Source: Citrobacter amalonaticus Y19
GTDB lineage: Bacteria; Pseudomonadota; Gammaproteobacteria; Enterobacterales; Enterobacteriaceae
NCBI RefSeq assembly: GCF_000981805.1
Contig: NZ_CP011132.1
Coordinates: forward strand, 3,224,001 to 3,288,000
Length of the DNA stretch: 64,000 nucleotides
Reading direction: 5' to 3'
Shown: piece by piece, positions 36,032-44,421 of the stretch
Numbering within the stretch: position 1 is the stretch's first letter
Layout: each line of letters opens with the position of its first letter
Made by a program: the position numbers and the translations under genes
The notes under the pieces: generated by a model
The model's database searches: none
What the model saw: only the letters and a program-made list of their open reading frames with translations
What the model was told of the DNA's origin: nothing

Positions 36032-37303
36032 ATGGCTGACGATTTCGATATTATCATCATCGGTGCGGGGATAGCTGGCACCGCTTGTGCTTTACGCTGC
36101 GCACGTGCAGGATTGTCTGTTCTGCTTCTTGAGCGTGGCGAACTTCCCGGCAGTAAAAATCTTTCCGGCGGACGTCTGTACTCTCATGCGCTTGCCGAAC
36201 TCCTCCCCCATTTCCAGCAATCTGCCCCGCTTGAACGCCGTATTAATCAGGAGAATCTGACACTATTAACGCGTGATGGCGCAACGACCTGGTCCAGCCT
36301 GCAACCCGGCGGGGATTCATGGAGTCTGCTGCGTGCCCGCTTCGATCCGTGGTTTGTCGCTCAGGCTGAGGCTGAAGGCGTGCAGTTCATTAGCGGTGTT
36401 ACCGTTGACGCGCTCCATATTGAAGATGGCAGAGTCTGCGGCGTAGTTGCCGATGATGAAACGCTTCGCGGCCGCTATGTGGTTCTCGCGGAAGGGGCAA
36501 ATAGCGTTCTGGCCGAACGTTATGGTTTTCAGCCGCGTCCTTCGACAGCTGCAATGGCGCTGGGAATTAAAGAGACGCTGGCGCTGGATCAACAGGTCAT
36601 TGAAGAACGTTTCCGGTTATCCGCAGAGGAAGGCGCCGCGATGCTGTTCAGTGGAGAGGTTTGCGGCGCGCTGCCCAGCGGTGCGTTTCTGTACACCAAT
36701 AAAGAAACGCTCTCTTTTGGCGTCGTTTGTCCGCTCTCTACGCTTGCTCAAAGCGATATCCCTGCAGTCGAACTGCTGGAACGACTCAAAACACATCCCG
36801 CGCTGTATCCGCTACTCAGAGGATGCGAAACCCTGGAGTATGGCGCGCATCTGGTGCCGGAAGGCGGATTACACAGCCTGCCCGTGCAGTACGCGGGAGA
36901 AGGCTGGCTGTTAGTGGGGGATGCGCTGCGCAGCTGCGTCAATACGGGTTTCTCCGTTCGAGGCATGGATATGGCGCTCATCGGCGCTCAGGCGGCCGCC
37001 CAAACGCTGATTTCGGCCTGCCAGAAATCCGAACCGCAAAATCTGTTTCCGGCTTACCATCAGGATATACAGCACAGTCTGTTGTGGCAGGTCCTGCAGC
37101 GCTACAAAGATATTCCCGCCTTGCTTCAACGCCCGGGATGGTATCGCCAGTGGCCTACTCTGATGGAGGATATTTCCCGCGAGATCTGGCATCAGGGCAA
37201 CCATCCCGTTCCTCCTCTGCGCCAGATTGTCTGGCGCCAGTTGCGTCGTCACGGTCTGCGTCATGTTGCAGGCGATATAATCAGGAGTTTACGATGTCTG
37301 TAG
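36032..37303 (+). CDS. ygcN: FixC-like FAD-dependent oxidoreductase YgcN
   Basis: A 423-residue flavoprotein of the FixC/ETF-quinone oxidoreductase group. FAD-binding DIIIIGAGIAGTACALRCA at the N-terminus, ERGELPGSKNLSGGRLY and the later GWLLVGDALRSCVN are family motifs. Start 36032 is chosen over 36005 for its ribosome site and because it gives the E. coli length of 423. It overlaps ygcO by ten bases. With YgcO (ferredoxin-like) and YgcQR (ETF) it would pass electrons from a flavin dehydrogenase to the quinone pool; this role is inferred from the Fix system. Confidence 0.92.
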   Translation: MADDFDIIIIGAGIAGTACALRCARAGLSVLLLERGELPGSKNLSGGRLYSHALAELLPHFQQSAPLERRINQENLTLLTRDGATTWSSLQPGGDSWSLLRARFDPWFVAQAEAEGVQFISGVTVDALHIEDGRVCGVVADDETLRGRYVVLAEGANSVLAERYGFQPRPSTAAMALGIKETLALDQQVIEERFRLSAEEGAAMLFSGEVCGALPSGAFLYTNKETLSFGVVCPLSTLAQSDIPAVELLERLKTHPALYPLLRGCETLEYGAHLVPEGGLHSLPVQYAGEGWLLVGDALRSCVNTGFSVRGMDMALIGAQAAAQTLISACQKSEPQNLFPAYHQDIQHSLLWQVLQRYKDIPALLQRPGWYRQWPTLMEDISREIWHQGNHPVPPLRQIVWRQLRRHGLRHVAGDIIRSLRCL

Positions 37304-37554
37304 CCCGTAACGTCTGGCGTCCCGCACAGGTTTCACATCTCGTTATTGCGACTACAGTCGACAGTAATACGGTGGATCTACTGATAAAATCCTGTCCCGC
37401 CGGGCTGTTTTCCCGCACATCAGCAGGTGAGCTGCACGTCGACTTTCGTGGCTGTCTGGAATGCGGAACCTGCCGGCTGCTTTGCGATGAAAAAACATTG
37501 CAAGGGTGGCACTACCCCGCATCGGGATTTGGCATCACTTACCGCTTTGGCTAA
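37294..37554 (+). CDS. ygcO: FixX-like ferredoxin YgcO
   Basis: An 86-residue ferredoxin-like protein. The cluster motif CLECGTCRLLC sits near residues 52-62, and the C-terminus GWHYPASGFGITYRFG is typical of FixX-type partners of FixC. GGAG precedes the ATG. It starts inside ygcN, overlapping by ten bases. Expected partner: YgcN. Confidence 0.9.
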   Translation: MSVARNVWRPAQVSHLVIATTVDSNTVDLLIKSCPAGLFSRTSAGELHVDFRGCLECGTCRLLCDEKTLQGWHYPASGFGITYRFG

Positions 37555-37570
37555 TTGATAAGGATAAACT

Positions 37571-38146
37571 ATGCCCCTGTTACACCTGCTCCGCCAGAAT
37601 CCGGTGATTGCCGCGGTTAAAGACAATGCCAGTTTGCAGTTAGCCATCGATTCTGAATGCCAGTTCATCTCGGTGTTGTACGGTAATATCTGCACCATCA
37701 GTCAGATCGTGAAGAAAATAAAAAATGCCGGGAAATACGCATTCATTCATGTTGATCTACTGGAAGGGGCATCCAACAAAGAGGTGGTGATTCAGTTTCT
37801 GAAACTGGTCACCGAAGCGGATGGCATTATCAGTACCAAAGCGCCGATGCTGAAGGCGGCGCGGGCAGAAGGTTTTTTCTGCATTCATCGCCTGTTCATC
37901 GTCGACTCTATCTCTTTTCACAATATCGATAAGCAAGTGGCGCAGTCGAACCCGGACTGTATTGAGATCCTGCCAGGTTGCATGCCGAAAGTGCTGGGAT
38001 GGGTGACGGAAAAAATACGTCAGCCACTGATTGCCGGTGGCCTGGTGTGTGACGAAGAAGACGCCCGCAATGCGATGAAAGCCGGTGTCGCTGCGCTTTC
38101 CACGACAAACACCGACGTCTGGACGTTAGCTAAAAAGTTGAATTAA
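37571..38146 (+). CDS. ygcP: GlpP-family putative antiterminator YgcP
   Basis: A 191-residue protein of the GlpP family, a small TIM-barrel-like fold. The N-terminal PVIAAVKDNASLQLAID, ISVLYGNICTISQIVKKI, HVDLLEGASN and C-terminal PLIAGGLVCDEEDARNAMKA are family motifs. GlpP in Bacillus subtilis binds glycerol-3-phosphate and prevents termination in glpD leader RNA. In enterics YgcP has no target that I know of. It is third in ygcNOP, and the same locus has two leader switches upstream of ygcW and yqcE that look like suitable targets (see findings). Followed by the BIME array. Confidence 0.88.
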   Translation: MPLLHLLRQNPVIAAVKDNASLQLAIDSECQFISVLYGNICTISQIVKKIKNAGKYAFIHVDLLEGASNKEVVIQFLKLVTEADGIISTKAPMLKAARAEGFFCIHRLFIVDSISFHNIDKQVAQSNPDCIEILPGCMPKVLGWVTEKIRQPLIAGGLVCDEEDARNAMKAGVAALSTTNTDVWTLAKKLN

Positions 38147-38159
38147 GCAGAGCAGCATC

Positions 38160-38866
38160 TGGCCTACGACAGGTTTGTAGGCCCGATAAGCTTGCGCCTT
38201 CGGGCATGACATCAGCATCATTGCCGGATGGCGGCGTAAACGCCTTATCCGGCCTACGACAGGTTTGTAGGCCCGATAAGCTTGCGCCATCGGGCATGAC
38301 ATCAGCACCATTGCCGGATGGCGACGTAAGCGCCTTATCCGGCCTACGACAGGTTTGTAGGCCCGATAAGCTTGCGCCTTCGGGCATGACATCAGCACCA
38401 TTGCCGGATGGCGGCGTGAACGCCTTATCCGGCCTACGACAGGTTTGTAGGCCCGATAAGCTTGCGCTATCGGGCATGGCAGCAGCACCATTGCCGGATG
38501 GCGGCGTGAACGCCTTATCCGGCCTACGGCAGGTTTGTAGGCCCGATAAGCTTGCGCCATCGGGCATGACATCGGCACCATTGCCGGATGGCGTCATCCG
38601 GTCTACGACAGGTTTGTAGGCCCGATAAGCTTGCGCCATCGGGCATGACATCACCACCATTGCCGGATGGCGGCGTGAACGCCTTATCCGGCCTACGATA
38701 AGTTTGTAATCCCGATAAGCTTGCGCCATCGGACATGACATCAGCACCATTGCCGGATGGCGTCATCCGGTCTACGACAGGTTTGTAGGCCCGATAAGCT
38801 TGCGCCATCGGGCATGGCAACAGCACCATTGCCGGATGGCGGCGTAAGCGCCTTATCCGGCCTACA
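38160..38866. repeat. Long BIME array, about eight tandem units
   Basis: A tandem array of paired REP elements between convergent ygcP and ygcQ. Each unit combines GGCCTACGACAGGTTTGTAG, GCCCGATAAGCTTGCGCC, ATCGGGCAT, a short spacer, and TTGCCGGATGGCGGCG with CGCCTTATCC. Units start at about 38161, 38251, 38341, 38431, 38521, 38600, 38690 and 38769, giving a period of 90 bases for complete units and about 80 where the second REP is shortened (GCGTCATCCGG). Nearly every unit contains AAGCTT. Units differ by only a few bases, so the array expanded recently or is homogenised. Such arrays bind DNA gyrase, IHF or polymerase I in E. coli. Confidence 0.95.
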
Positions 38867-38876
38867 GGGTGTAGCA

Positions 38877-39734
38877 TCATCCGGCATCATGGCAGTGACA
38901 AAGCGCTTCCAGTACCGGTAACCAGTCATCCACAATACCCACATCGGCCTGCGAGAAAACAGGCGCGCGGGCATCGTTATTTATCGCCACCACAAACCGG
39001 CTCTGACGAACCCCGGCCATCAACGCCGCCGCACCGGATGCGCCTGCCACAATACACACATCAGGTGAGAGTAAATGCCCCGATATGCCAATCACGCGCC
39101 CGGCGTCAAAACCACCGTTCATCACCCGTGCGCGACTGTATCCCACCTCGGCGTGTAGTTCGCGGGCAAGAGCTGTGATTTTTTCCGCATCCGCTTCACT
39201 GCCGCCCTGTCCGACAACCAGCACACAGTTAGCCTGCAACAGAGGATGCACATCGACGTGGGTGATGTTTTCCACGTCATCCAGCCAGTCGGGCGCGGTC
39301 ATGGGCACAATCCGATACGTCTTCATTGCAGGCAAAGAGTGACTCAACGAACTTATCTCAGTCTGCCGCGCCAGCGATAAACACACGGGATGCGCAGCAA
39401 TTTTTAACGTTGCCAGCAGCGCGTTCCCCCAGTGCGATTTCGTCACCACACCTTGCTGTCCATCCAACGTCAGTACCTGACAAACGCTGCCGCCATGCAG
39501 ACGCCAGGCCAATCTTGTCGCGAGTTCATCGCCAAGTGGACCCGCCGGAAAAATCAGGATATCGGCTGGCGTCAGCAACCACTGCGCCACCAGCGCCTCC
39601 AGCACCTGTTCCGCCACCGCCGGCAAAGGGTCGAGGATCCAGCGTGTCAGTTCTGTGGCACCAGAACTGTTCTCGGCAATCCAGCCCGCCATCGCTCTGC
39701 ACTCACCCGCTTCCGTGATAATCGCTATCTTCAT
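38877..39734 (-). CDS. ygcQ: Electron transfer flavoprotein alpha-like subunit YgcQ
   Basis: A 285-residue ETF-alpha/FixB-like protein. The C-terminal FAD-binding half shows GRVIGISGHLLSPDVCIVAG, ASGAAALMAGVRQSRFVVAI and NNDARAPVFSQADVGIVDDW. The N-terminal half is more diverged. Start 39734 (MKIAIITEAG) overlaps ygcR by four bases (ATGA) and is preferred to an ATG 11 codons upstream. It forms a heterodimer with YgcR; the predicted electron donor is the flavin dehydrogenase YgcU and the acceptor YgcN (inference). Confidence 0.9.
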   Translation of the reverse strand: MKIAIITEAGECRAMAGWIAENSSGATELTRWILDPLPAVAEQVLEALVAQWLLTPADILIFPAGPLGDELATRLAWRLHGGSVCQVLTLDGQQGVVTKSHWGNALLATLKIAAHPVCLSLARQTEISSLSHSLPAMKTYRIVPMTAPDWLDDVENITHVDVHPLLQANCVLVVGQGGSEADAEKITALARELHAEVGYSRARVMNGGFDAGRVIGISGHLLSPDVCIVAGASGAAALMAGVRQSRFVVAINNDARAPVFSQADVGIVDDWLPVLEALCHCHDAG

Positions 39735-40513
39735 GAGGGGATCCTCTGGCGCAAGTATGTCTTCCACAGCGTCAGTGCTTTTTCCTGCGCCGTCGCACCA
39801 TCAATAATGATGGCATTGCGTCGCTGCTCTGGTCGCGTCAGTGCCTGACATTGAACGTTCAGCGTCTTACCGCCAGAAACAGGCTGGCGGACTATTTCGG
39901 CTTTTGCTGCTGCCAGACGCTGGCGCATTCCCGGCACAGGAAGTGCGACCTCACCACACTGTCTGACGGCAATCACCGCCGGAAGCCGTACCCGGCAGCG
40001 ACGAATCCCGGTAATCATGCGTTGTTCGATGACGATAAAAGGCGGTTCGAGCGTGAAACGTTCTACCTGAGTAAAACAGGGCCATGCCAGCATTTCAGCC
40101 ACCAGGAACGCCGTCTGCCCGTTCTGCCCCTCGCTACTCTGACAACCGGTAACAATCAAATTTTCTGCGTGCATTCGCTGCCACTCAACAATCTGCCGGG
40201 CGATAAGTTCTGGGGTAAAACGCAGATCTGCCGCGCTTTCCAGCCACACCGAATGGTCAAAACCTAACGCAGAAAAATAGCGCAACCAGTGAAGCAAACG
40301 TTCGTCGCCAATACTTAACGCCGTCAACGTCATCGGACAACCGTTGCGGCGTTGAGCCAGTAATAATGCCGCTGCCGCCTGTTCGTCTGCGCCAGGGGAA
40401 CTGCGTAGTAATACGGTATCGGGCCCACTGGTTCCGGTGGTCGCCGCCAGCCAGTCTTTTTCCGCCAGCATGCCGGCGTCCGGTTCCGCCTTAAACGCGA
40501 ACAGAATGTTCAT
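39731..40513 (-). CDS. ygcR: Electron transfer flavoprotein beta-like subunit YgcR
   Basis: A 260-residue ETF-beta/FixA-like protein. Family motifs: DEQAAAALLLAQR, MTLTALSIGDERLLHWL, IVTGCQSSEGQNGQTAFLVA and RVRLPAVIAVRQCGEVALP. It overlaps the end of ygcS by 23 bases and the start of ygcQ by four, so these genes form a tight operon. Confidence 0.9.
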   Translation of the reverse strand: MNILFAFKAEPDAGMLAEKDWLAATTGTSGPDTVLLRSSPGADEQAAAALLLAQRRNGCPMTLTALSIGDERLLHWLRYFSALGFDHSVWLESAADLRFTPELIARQIVEWQRMHAENLIVTGCQSSEGQNGQTAFLVAEMLAWPCFTQVERFTLEPPFIVIEQRMITGIRRCRVRLPAVIAVRQCGEVALPVPGMRQRLAAAKAEIVRQPVSGGKTLNVQCQALTRPEQRRNAIIIDGATAQEKALTLWKTYLRQRIPS

Positions 40514-41840
40514 TCACCCCTCCCTGTTTTTTGTCCACACTCCCGGCTGCCACCAGCGGCAATGCCTTCGTTTCTGGCGCCCACAGCCAGGTCACGACAA
40601 AACCAATCAGTAATACGCCAGCCAGCAACAGTAACGTGACCTGCATGCCCCATTGCGCCAGCGTCCAGGGCAACAGCCCCGTGCTGATTGCCGCGCCAAG
40701 TCGGCTCATCGCAGTTGCAAAGCCAACGCCAAGCGAGCGGATATCCGTCGGGAAACTTTCAGCAGGCAAGATCCCCACCAGGTTACTGACGGCAGAAATC
40801 GTGGTGCTGAACAAGACAAAAAGCAGCAGCGTCAGAGAGCTACCGGACGGTAAGAAAGCCATCACTAACAATGCCGCCGCAAGCAGCAGAAAACTCCCGA
40901 GCAAAAAACAGCGATGTGTCAGCAGATGCGTCAATACCAGCCCCAACAATGCGCCGACAATTAACAGCGAGTTCAGCAACAGGCTGGCAGTGAGCGCATC
41001 CTCCAGACCGATCTTCAGGGCAATAGTGGGCAGCCAGGTGTAAATCACAAACCACGGGATAACCAGGCAAACAAAGAACACGCTGTTAAAAACGGTTCGT
41101 CGCCAGTAATAAGCGGAAAACAGCGTTTTAATATGCTTACAGGATGCCGTTGCGATTTCATCACTGAGCAATACATGTGGACCAAAACAACGACGTACTA
41201 CCGCGTGCGCCTCAGCGAAACGTCCCTGGCGCAGCAACCAGCGTGGGGACTCTGGCGTTCCCCAGCGCAACAGAGTAATCAACAATGCAGGCAGCGCTGC
41301 GGAAGCGAGCAGCCAGCGCCAGGCATCAGGACTTTCAGCAATAAAATGGTGCCCCACCAGGCTTGCCAGCACATAACCAATGGTCCACACCACGCTAAAC
41401 GCCCCCAGTAATACCCCACGATGGCGACGTGGTGAGAATTCGGCCAGCAAGGTATGCCCGACGGAATAATCACCGCCCAACCCAATACCGATCAGTATGC
41501 GTAACGTAATAAGCTGTTCCGGCGAGGTGACAAAAAACTGTAAAAAAGAGGCGATGGTGATCAGCACAAAGCTGAAAGTGAAAATCTTCTGCCGACCAAT
41601 GTGGTCGGAAACCCAACCCAACACGAGGCTCCCCAGAAAAAGCCCGAGCAACGCCGAACCGCCAATCATTCCAGCCATAAATGGCGTTAACTGCATTGCA
41701 GGCGATAACTGGATAATGGCGTAACCGACAACCCCCAGAACATAGCCGTCGGTCAGGTGAGCGCCAAAGGTCAACGCAGCGATACGACAGTGAAAGCCGT
41801 TCAGCGGTAAATCGTCCATTCGCACCGGTGAAGTGTTCAT
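40491..41840 (-). CDS. ygcS: MFS transporter YgcS
   Basis: A 449-residue inner-membrane transporter with about 12 hydrophobic segments, of the sugar/metabolite porter type: GWVSDHIGRQKIF between helices 2 and 3, GIGLGGDYSVGHTLLAEFSPRRHRG in adjoining parts for helix 4 to loop, and GTPESPRWLLRQGR in the central loop. Substrate unknown. A short hairpin separates it from ygcU upstream. Confidence 0.9.
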   Translation of the reverse strand: MNTSPVRMDDLPLNGFHCRIAALTFGAHLTDGYVLGVVGYAIIQLSPAMQLTPFMAGMIGGSALLGLFLGSLVLGWVSDHIGRQKIFTFSFVLITIASFLQFFVTSPEQLITLRILIGIGLGGDYSVGHTLLAEFSPRRHRGVLLGAFSVVWTIGYVLASLVGHHFIAESPDAWRWLLASAALPALLITLLRWGTPESPRWLLRQGRFAEAHAVVRRCFGPHVLLSDEIATASCKHIKTLFSAYYWRRTVFNSVFFVCLVIPWFVIYTWLPTIALKIGLEDALTASLLLNSLLIVGALLGLVLTHLLTHRCFLLGSFLLLAAALLVMAFLPSGSSLTLLLFVLFSTTISAVSNLVGILPAESFPTDIRSLGVGFATAMSRLGAAISTGLLPWTLAQWGMQVTLLLLAGVLLIGFVVTWLWAPETKALPLVAAGSVDKKQGGVNEHSVRV

Positions 41841-41867
41841 ATCTACCCCTTCATTGTCCGGTAAAGT

Positions 41868-41893
41868 AACGGCTTCCCGGTTGAGAAGCCGTT
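41868..41893 (-). promoter_or_regulatory. Intercistronic hairpin between ygcU and ygcS
   Basis: AACGGCTTC and GAAGCCGTT form a nine-base-pair stem (loop of eight) just after the ygcU stop. The following sequence ACTTTACC is a poor T tract, so it is more likely a partial terminator or mRNA-stabilising element that lowers ygcSRQ relative to ygcWU. Confidence 0.5.
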
Positions 41894-41900
41894 TGACTCT

Positions 41901-43355
41901 TTAGTGCTCAATCGGGTAGATCGTTCCCGTGTTCATAATACCGTTCGGATCAAACTGACGTTTGAGGCCTTCCAGCAGCGGCCATGCGCTGCCGTGTTCC
42001 AGTTTGCTCCAGTGGACACGATGTTTACCGATGCCGTGGTGATGCACCATTGAACCGCCAAGTCGAATCGTCTCTTCACAGATGATTTTGTTAAGCGGAT
42101 TATGGTACTTGTCGATCTCCTCTTCCGGTTTGCAGTCCACCACGTTGTAGTCATAAACAAAGTACATATTGGTGCCGTTGATATAACTGTGGGAAGAGTG
42201 GCCCCCCAACATCGTGATGTCATCCACATGCGGGAACTCAGCGCGAATACGCGCGATCACATTTTCATAGATCTGATGAATGCAGCTCCAGCAGCCGGAG
42301 ACTTCCGTTGTAAAGCCCATATTTCCGGTTTTCAGGATCTGTACGCGTTCAGCAGCGACTTTTTCCGGCCCCCAGTTCAGATGGTTAAACCAGTTCTCGA
42401 TAAGTTTGCTGTCCACACGTTTACACTGCGGATAACGCGCGACGATCTCCGCGATGCCGTCACCCGTCGCTTGCGCCAGCCGCGGATTACCTTCCGCCAT
42501 AAAGATCAGTACGCATTTTCCGTCAGCAAAATGGGTGAAGTGCTGAGTGCCATCTTCGGCATCGTACAGACGTGCAATGGAAGGACGATAGCCTTCCACC
42601 ATCACTTCCCGCAGGATGTCGAAACCGATTTTCATGTCGTCCAGAATGTAGCCGTAAAAGAGGTTGTTTTCCGGCGTAAATTTGAAGATTTTCACTGTCA
42701 CTTCTGTGATGTAGCCCAGCGCCCCTTCGTTACCGATGATGATATGGCGAATATCCGGTCCGGCAGCCCGACGCGGTACATTTTTAATGCGAGTCACCGT
42801 TCCGTCCGCCAGCACGGTTTCCAGACCGACCACCATGTCTTCAATCGCACCATACAGCGTGGAGAACTGCCCGATGCTGCGGGTCGCCACCAGACCGCCC
42901 ATCTGTGCCAGCGGTTTAGACTGTGGCGAGTGCCCGGTGGTGTAGCCTTTTTCACGCAGCGCGTTTTCCAGAATTTCAAGCGGTACGCCACACTGAGCAG
43001 TTGCCTGCATATTCTCAATATCAATACTCAGGATCTGGTTCATCCCGGAACCGTCCAGCACAACAGAATCTTTGACGACGGTTTCCAGACCGCCTTCTGT
43101 CGCTGATGCTCCGGTACGCGGTACTCCGTTGATTTTATGCTGATTCATAAAGGCCAGAACGCGAGAAACCTGCTCCGTTGAACCCAGTTTGACCACTGCC
43201 GCCGGAATGGGCAGCGTGTAGACGCCATGAATATCAGCATATTTACGAAAACGGTCAATACTGTTTTTCTTTAATACGGTTTCATCGGTAATTACGCGTT
43301 CAGATCCAACAATTTCTTTTAACTGGTCAACAATTGTCTGGCGAGATAAAGACAT
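41901..43355 (-). CDS. ygcU: FAD-linked oxidase YgcU (GlcD-like)
   Basis: A 484-residue flavoprotein of the FAD_binding_4 plus FAD-oxidase-C type (GlcD, D-lactate dehydrogenase, alkyl-DHAP synthase group). The N-terminal FAD domain shows GVPRTGASATEGGLETVV, GHSPQSKPLAQMGGLVATRS and IIGNEGALGYITEV; the C-terminal domain ends HHHGIGKHRVHWSKLEHG and FDPNGIMNTGTIYP. It would oxidise a 2-hydroxy acid or sugar-type alcohol and, given the ETF genes beside it, hand electrons to YgcQR (inference). Substrate unknown. It lies 48 bases after ygcW. Confidence 0.92.
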   Translation of the reverse strand: MSLSRQTIVDQLKEIVGSERVITDETVLKKNSIDRFRKYADIHGVYTLPIPAAVVKLGSTEQVSRVLAFMNQHKINGVPRTGASATEGGLETVVKDSVVLDGSGMNQILSIDIENMQATAQCGVPLEILENALREKGYTTGHSPQSKPLAQMGGLVATRSIGQFSTLYGAIEDMVVGLETVLADGTVTRIKNVPRRAAGPDIRHIIIGNEGALGYITEVTVKIFKFTPENNLFYGYILDDMKIGFDILREVMVEGYRPSIARLYDAEDGTQHFTHFADGKCVLIFMAEGNPRLAQATGDGIAEIVARYPQCKRVDSKLIENWFNHLNWGPEKVAAERVQILKTGNMGFTTEVSGCWSCIHQIYENVIARIRAEFPHVDDITMLGGHSSHSYINGTNMYFVYDYNVVDCKPEEEIDKYHNPLNKIICEETIRLGGSMVHHHGIGKHRVHWSKLEHGSAWPLLEGLKRQFDPNGIMNTGTIYPIEH

Positions 43356-43403
43356 AGCTATTCCTTTCTGATAATAAACAAGACAGAAACCACCTGGTAG
43401 GTT

Positions 43404-44189
43404 TTAGCGAACTAAATAACCGCCATCGACAACCAGCAAATGACCGTTAACATAATTAGAGGCCTGACTGGCAAGAAATATCGCCGCCCCCATTAAATCC
43501 TGAGTGTCACCCCAACGATTGGCTGGAATATGATCCAGTACACGCTGATTAGTTTCTGGATTGCTGCGGGTCGCCAGCGTAATGTCGGTAGCATAATAAC
43601 CCGGCGCGATGCCATTAACCTGAATATTATATTGTCCAAGTTCATCGCAATATGCCTTGGTAAATCCGGCGAGCGCATGCTTGGTTGCCGAATAAGCCGG
43701 TGACCATTGCCCCCCAAGATAAGAGAATAAGGAGCAAATATTAATGATTTTACCGCTATTTTGCGGAATCATAATTTTTGCCGCTTCATAGCTCAGTTCA
43801 AACGCCGCCGTCAGGTTGACATCAATCATCGGATCCCAGTCTGCACGACCGAAATCCAGTACCTTATTCAGCTTACAAATCCCGGCGTTGTTCACCAGAA
43901 TATCTACGGTGCCAAAGCGCTCACAGCAGGCTGCAATGATCTTCTGCGGTGCGCCTTTCCCGGTGATATCCACCTGCATGAACTCAACTTCAACACCCTG
44001 TTTCTCAATAATCTCCCGGGTTTCACCGTTATCTTTTACAAAACTGGGTATAAATAAGTTCGCCCCGGCTTTCGCCAGAGCCATCGCGAAAGCCTGGCCC
44101 AGACCGCTATTGCCGCCCGTCACGATCGCCGTTTTCCCTTTCAGGGAGAAAAAATTCATTGAAAATGCGTTGAGAGATTCGATCGACAT
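43404..44189 (-). CDS. ygcW: SDR-family oxidoreductase YgcW
   Basis: A 261-residue classical short-chain dehydrogenase. NAD(P)-binding TGGNSGLGQ, NNAG (LVNNAGICKLNKV), catalytic Ser in NICSLFSYLGG, Tyr-x-x-x-Lys (YSATK) and the C-terminal VDGGYLVR are all present. It resembles gluconate 5-dehydrogenase or 2-deoxygluconate dehydrogenase types, suggesting oxidation of a sugar acid or polyol. Start 44189 (MSIESLNAF) is preferred to the ATG four codons upstream because GGAG precedes it properly and it matches E. coli YgcW. It is first gene of ygcWUSRQ, preceded by a leader terminator. Confidence 0.92.
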   Translation of the reverse strand: MSIESLNAFSMNFFSLKGKTAIVTGGNSGLGQAFAMALAKAGANLFIPSFVKDNGETREIIEKQGVEVEFMQVDITGKGAPQKIIAACCERFGTVDILVNNAGICKLNKVLDFGRADWDPMIDVNLTAAFELSYEAAKIMIPQNSGKIINICSLFSYLGGQWSPAYSATKHALAGFTKAYCDELGQYNIQVNGIAPGYYATDITLATRSNPETNQRVLDHIPANRWGDTQDLMGAAIFLASQASNYVNGHLLVVDGGYLVR

Positions 44190-44213
44190 AGTTAGCTCCA
44201 AATTCCTTTAGGC

Positions 44214-44278
44214 AAAAAAAAAGAAAGGTAACTTCCCCCGCAAAAGGGAAGTTACCTTTCTCATTATCTCTGGTAACT
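44214..44278 (-). promoter_or_regulatory. ygcW leader switch: antiterminator hairpin overlapping an intrinsic terminator
   Basis: Read on the minus strand from about 44278. AGTTACC (278-272 of 44,xxx) can pair with GGTAACT (256-250) around the loop AGAGATAATGAGAAA. Alternatively the stretch GAAAGGTAACTTCCC (44260-44246) pairs perfectly over 15 base pairs with GGGAAGTTACCTTTC (44237-44223), followed by nine T residues (44222-44214): a strong intrinsic terminator about 25 bases before the start codon. The two structures share GGTAACT and exclude each other. Position, overlap and a near-copy before yqcE point to controlled antitermination. Confidence 0.8.
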
Positions 44279-44286
44279 GGAGAAAA

Positions 44287-44295
44287 TTTTTAGCA
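44287..44295 (-). promoter_or_regulatory. Predicted extended -10 of the ygcW promoter
   Basis: TGCTAAAAA on the minus strand (44295-44287) is an extended -10. The CRP site centre (44321.5) lies 26.5 bases upstream of its TG, and the start would fall near 44280, placing CRP at about -41.5 (class II). No recognisable -35 is needed at such promoters. Confidence 0.6.
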
Positions 44296-44313
44296 CAACG
44301 CTGATATATCTAA

Positions 44314-44329
44314 TGTGATCGTAATCACA
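44314..44329. promoter_or_regulatory. CRP site serving ygcW
   Basis: TGTGATCGTAATCACA is a perfect match to the two conserved CRP half-sites (TGTGA-N6-TCACA). It lies centred 26.5 bases upstream of the ygcW extended -10, implying activation by cAMP-CRP and hence catabolite control of ygcWUSRQ. Confidence 0.85.
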
Positions 44330-44370
44330 GTTACCTCTTTCATATTGCGAGAATGGTAAAAAACAAGAAC

Positions 44371-44386
44371 CGTGATTATTCTCACA
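44371..44386. promoter_or_regulatory. CRP site serving yqcE
   Basis: CGTGATTATTCTCACA has one mismatch to TGTGA-N6-TCACA. It lies centred 26.5 bases upstream of the TG of the yqcE extended -10, exactly the spacing seen on the ygcW side. Confidence 0.75.
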
Positions 44387-44404
44387 ATACAAAAATCGAC
44401 CCCA

Positions 44405-44413
44405 TGCTATTTC
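44405..44413 (+). promoter_or_regulatory. Predicted extended -10 of the yqcE promoter
   Basis: TGCTATTTC (44405-44413) is an extended -10 element. The start would fall near 44420, a base or two before the leader hairpin, with CRP centred near -41.5. It shares TGCTA with the ygcW -10 on the other strand. Confidence 0.6.
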
Positions 44414-44421
44414 TAAACACA

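Noticed and set aside
38126..38974. Open reading frames of 77 to 206 codons across the BIME region with repeated 'CPxAQAYRAYKPVVGRI' type peptides
   Set aside because: They are translations of the tandem REP units; the peptide repeats follow the DNA repeat and there is no ribosome site or family match.
42102..43106. Plus-strand 334-codon frame opposite ygcU
   Set aside because: It is a shadow of ygcU; no motif, no ribosome site, and the coding evidence on the other strand is strong.
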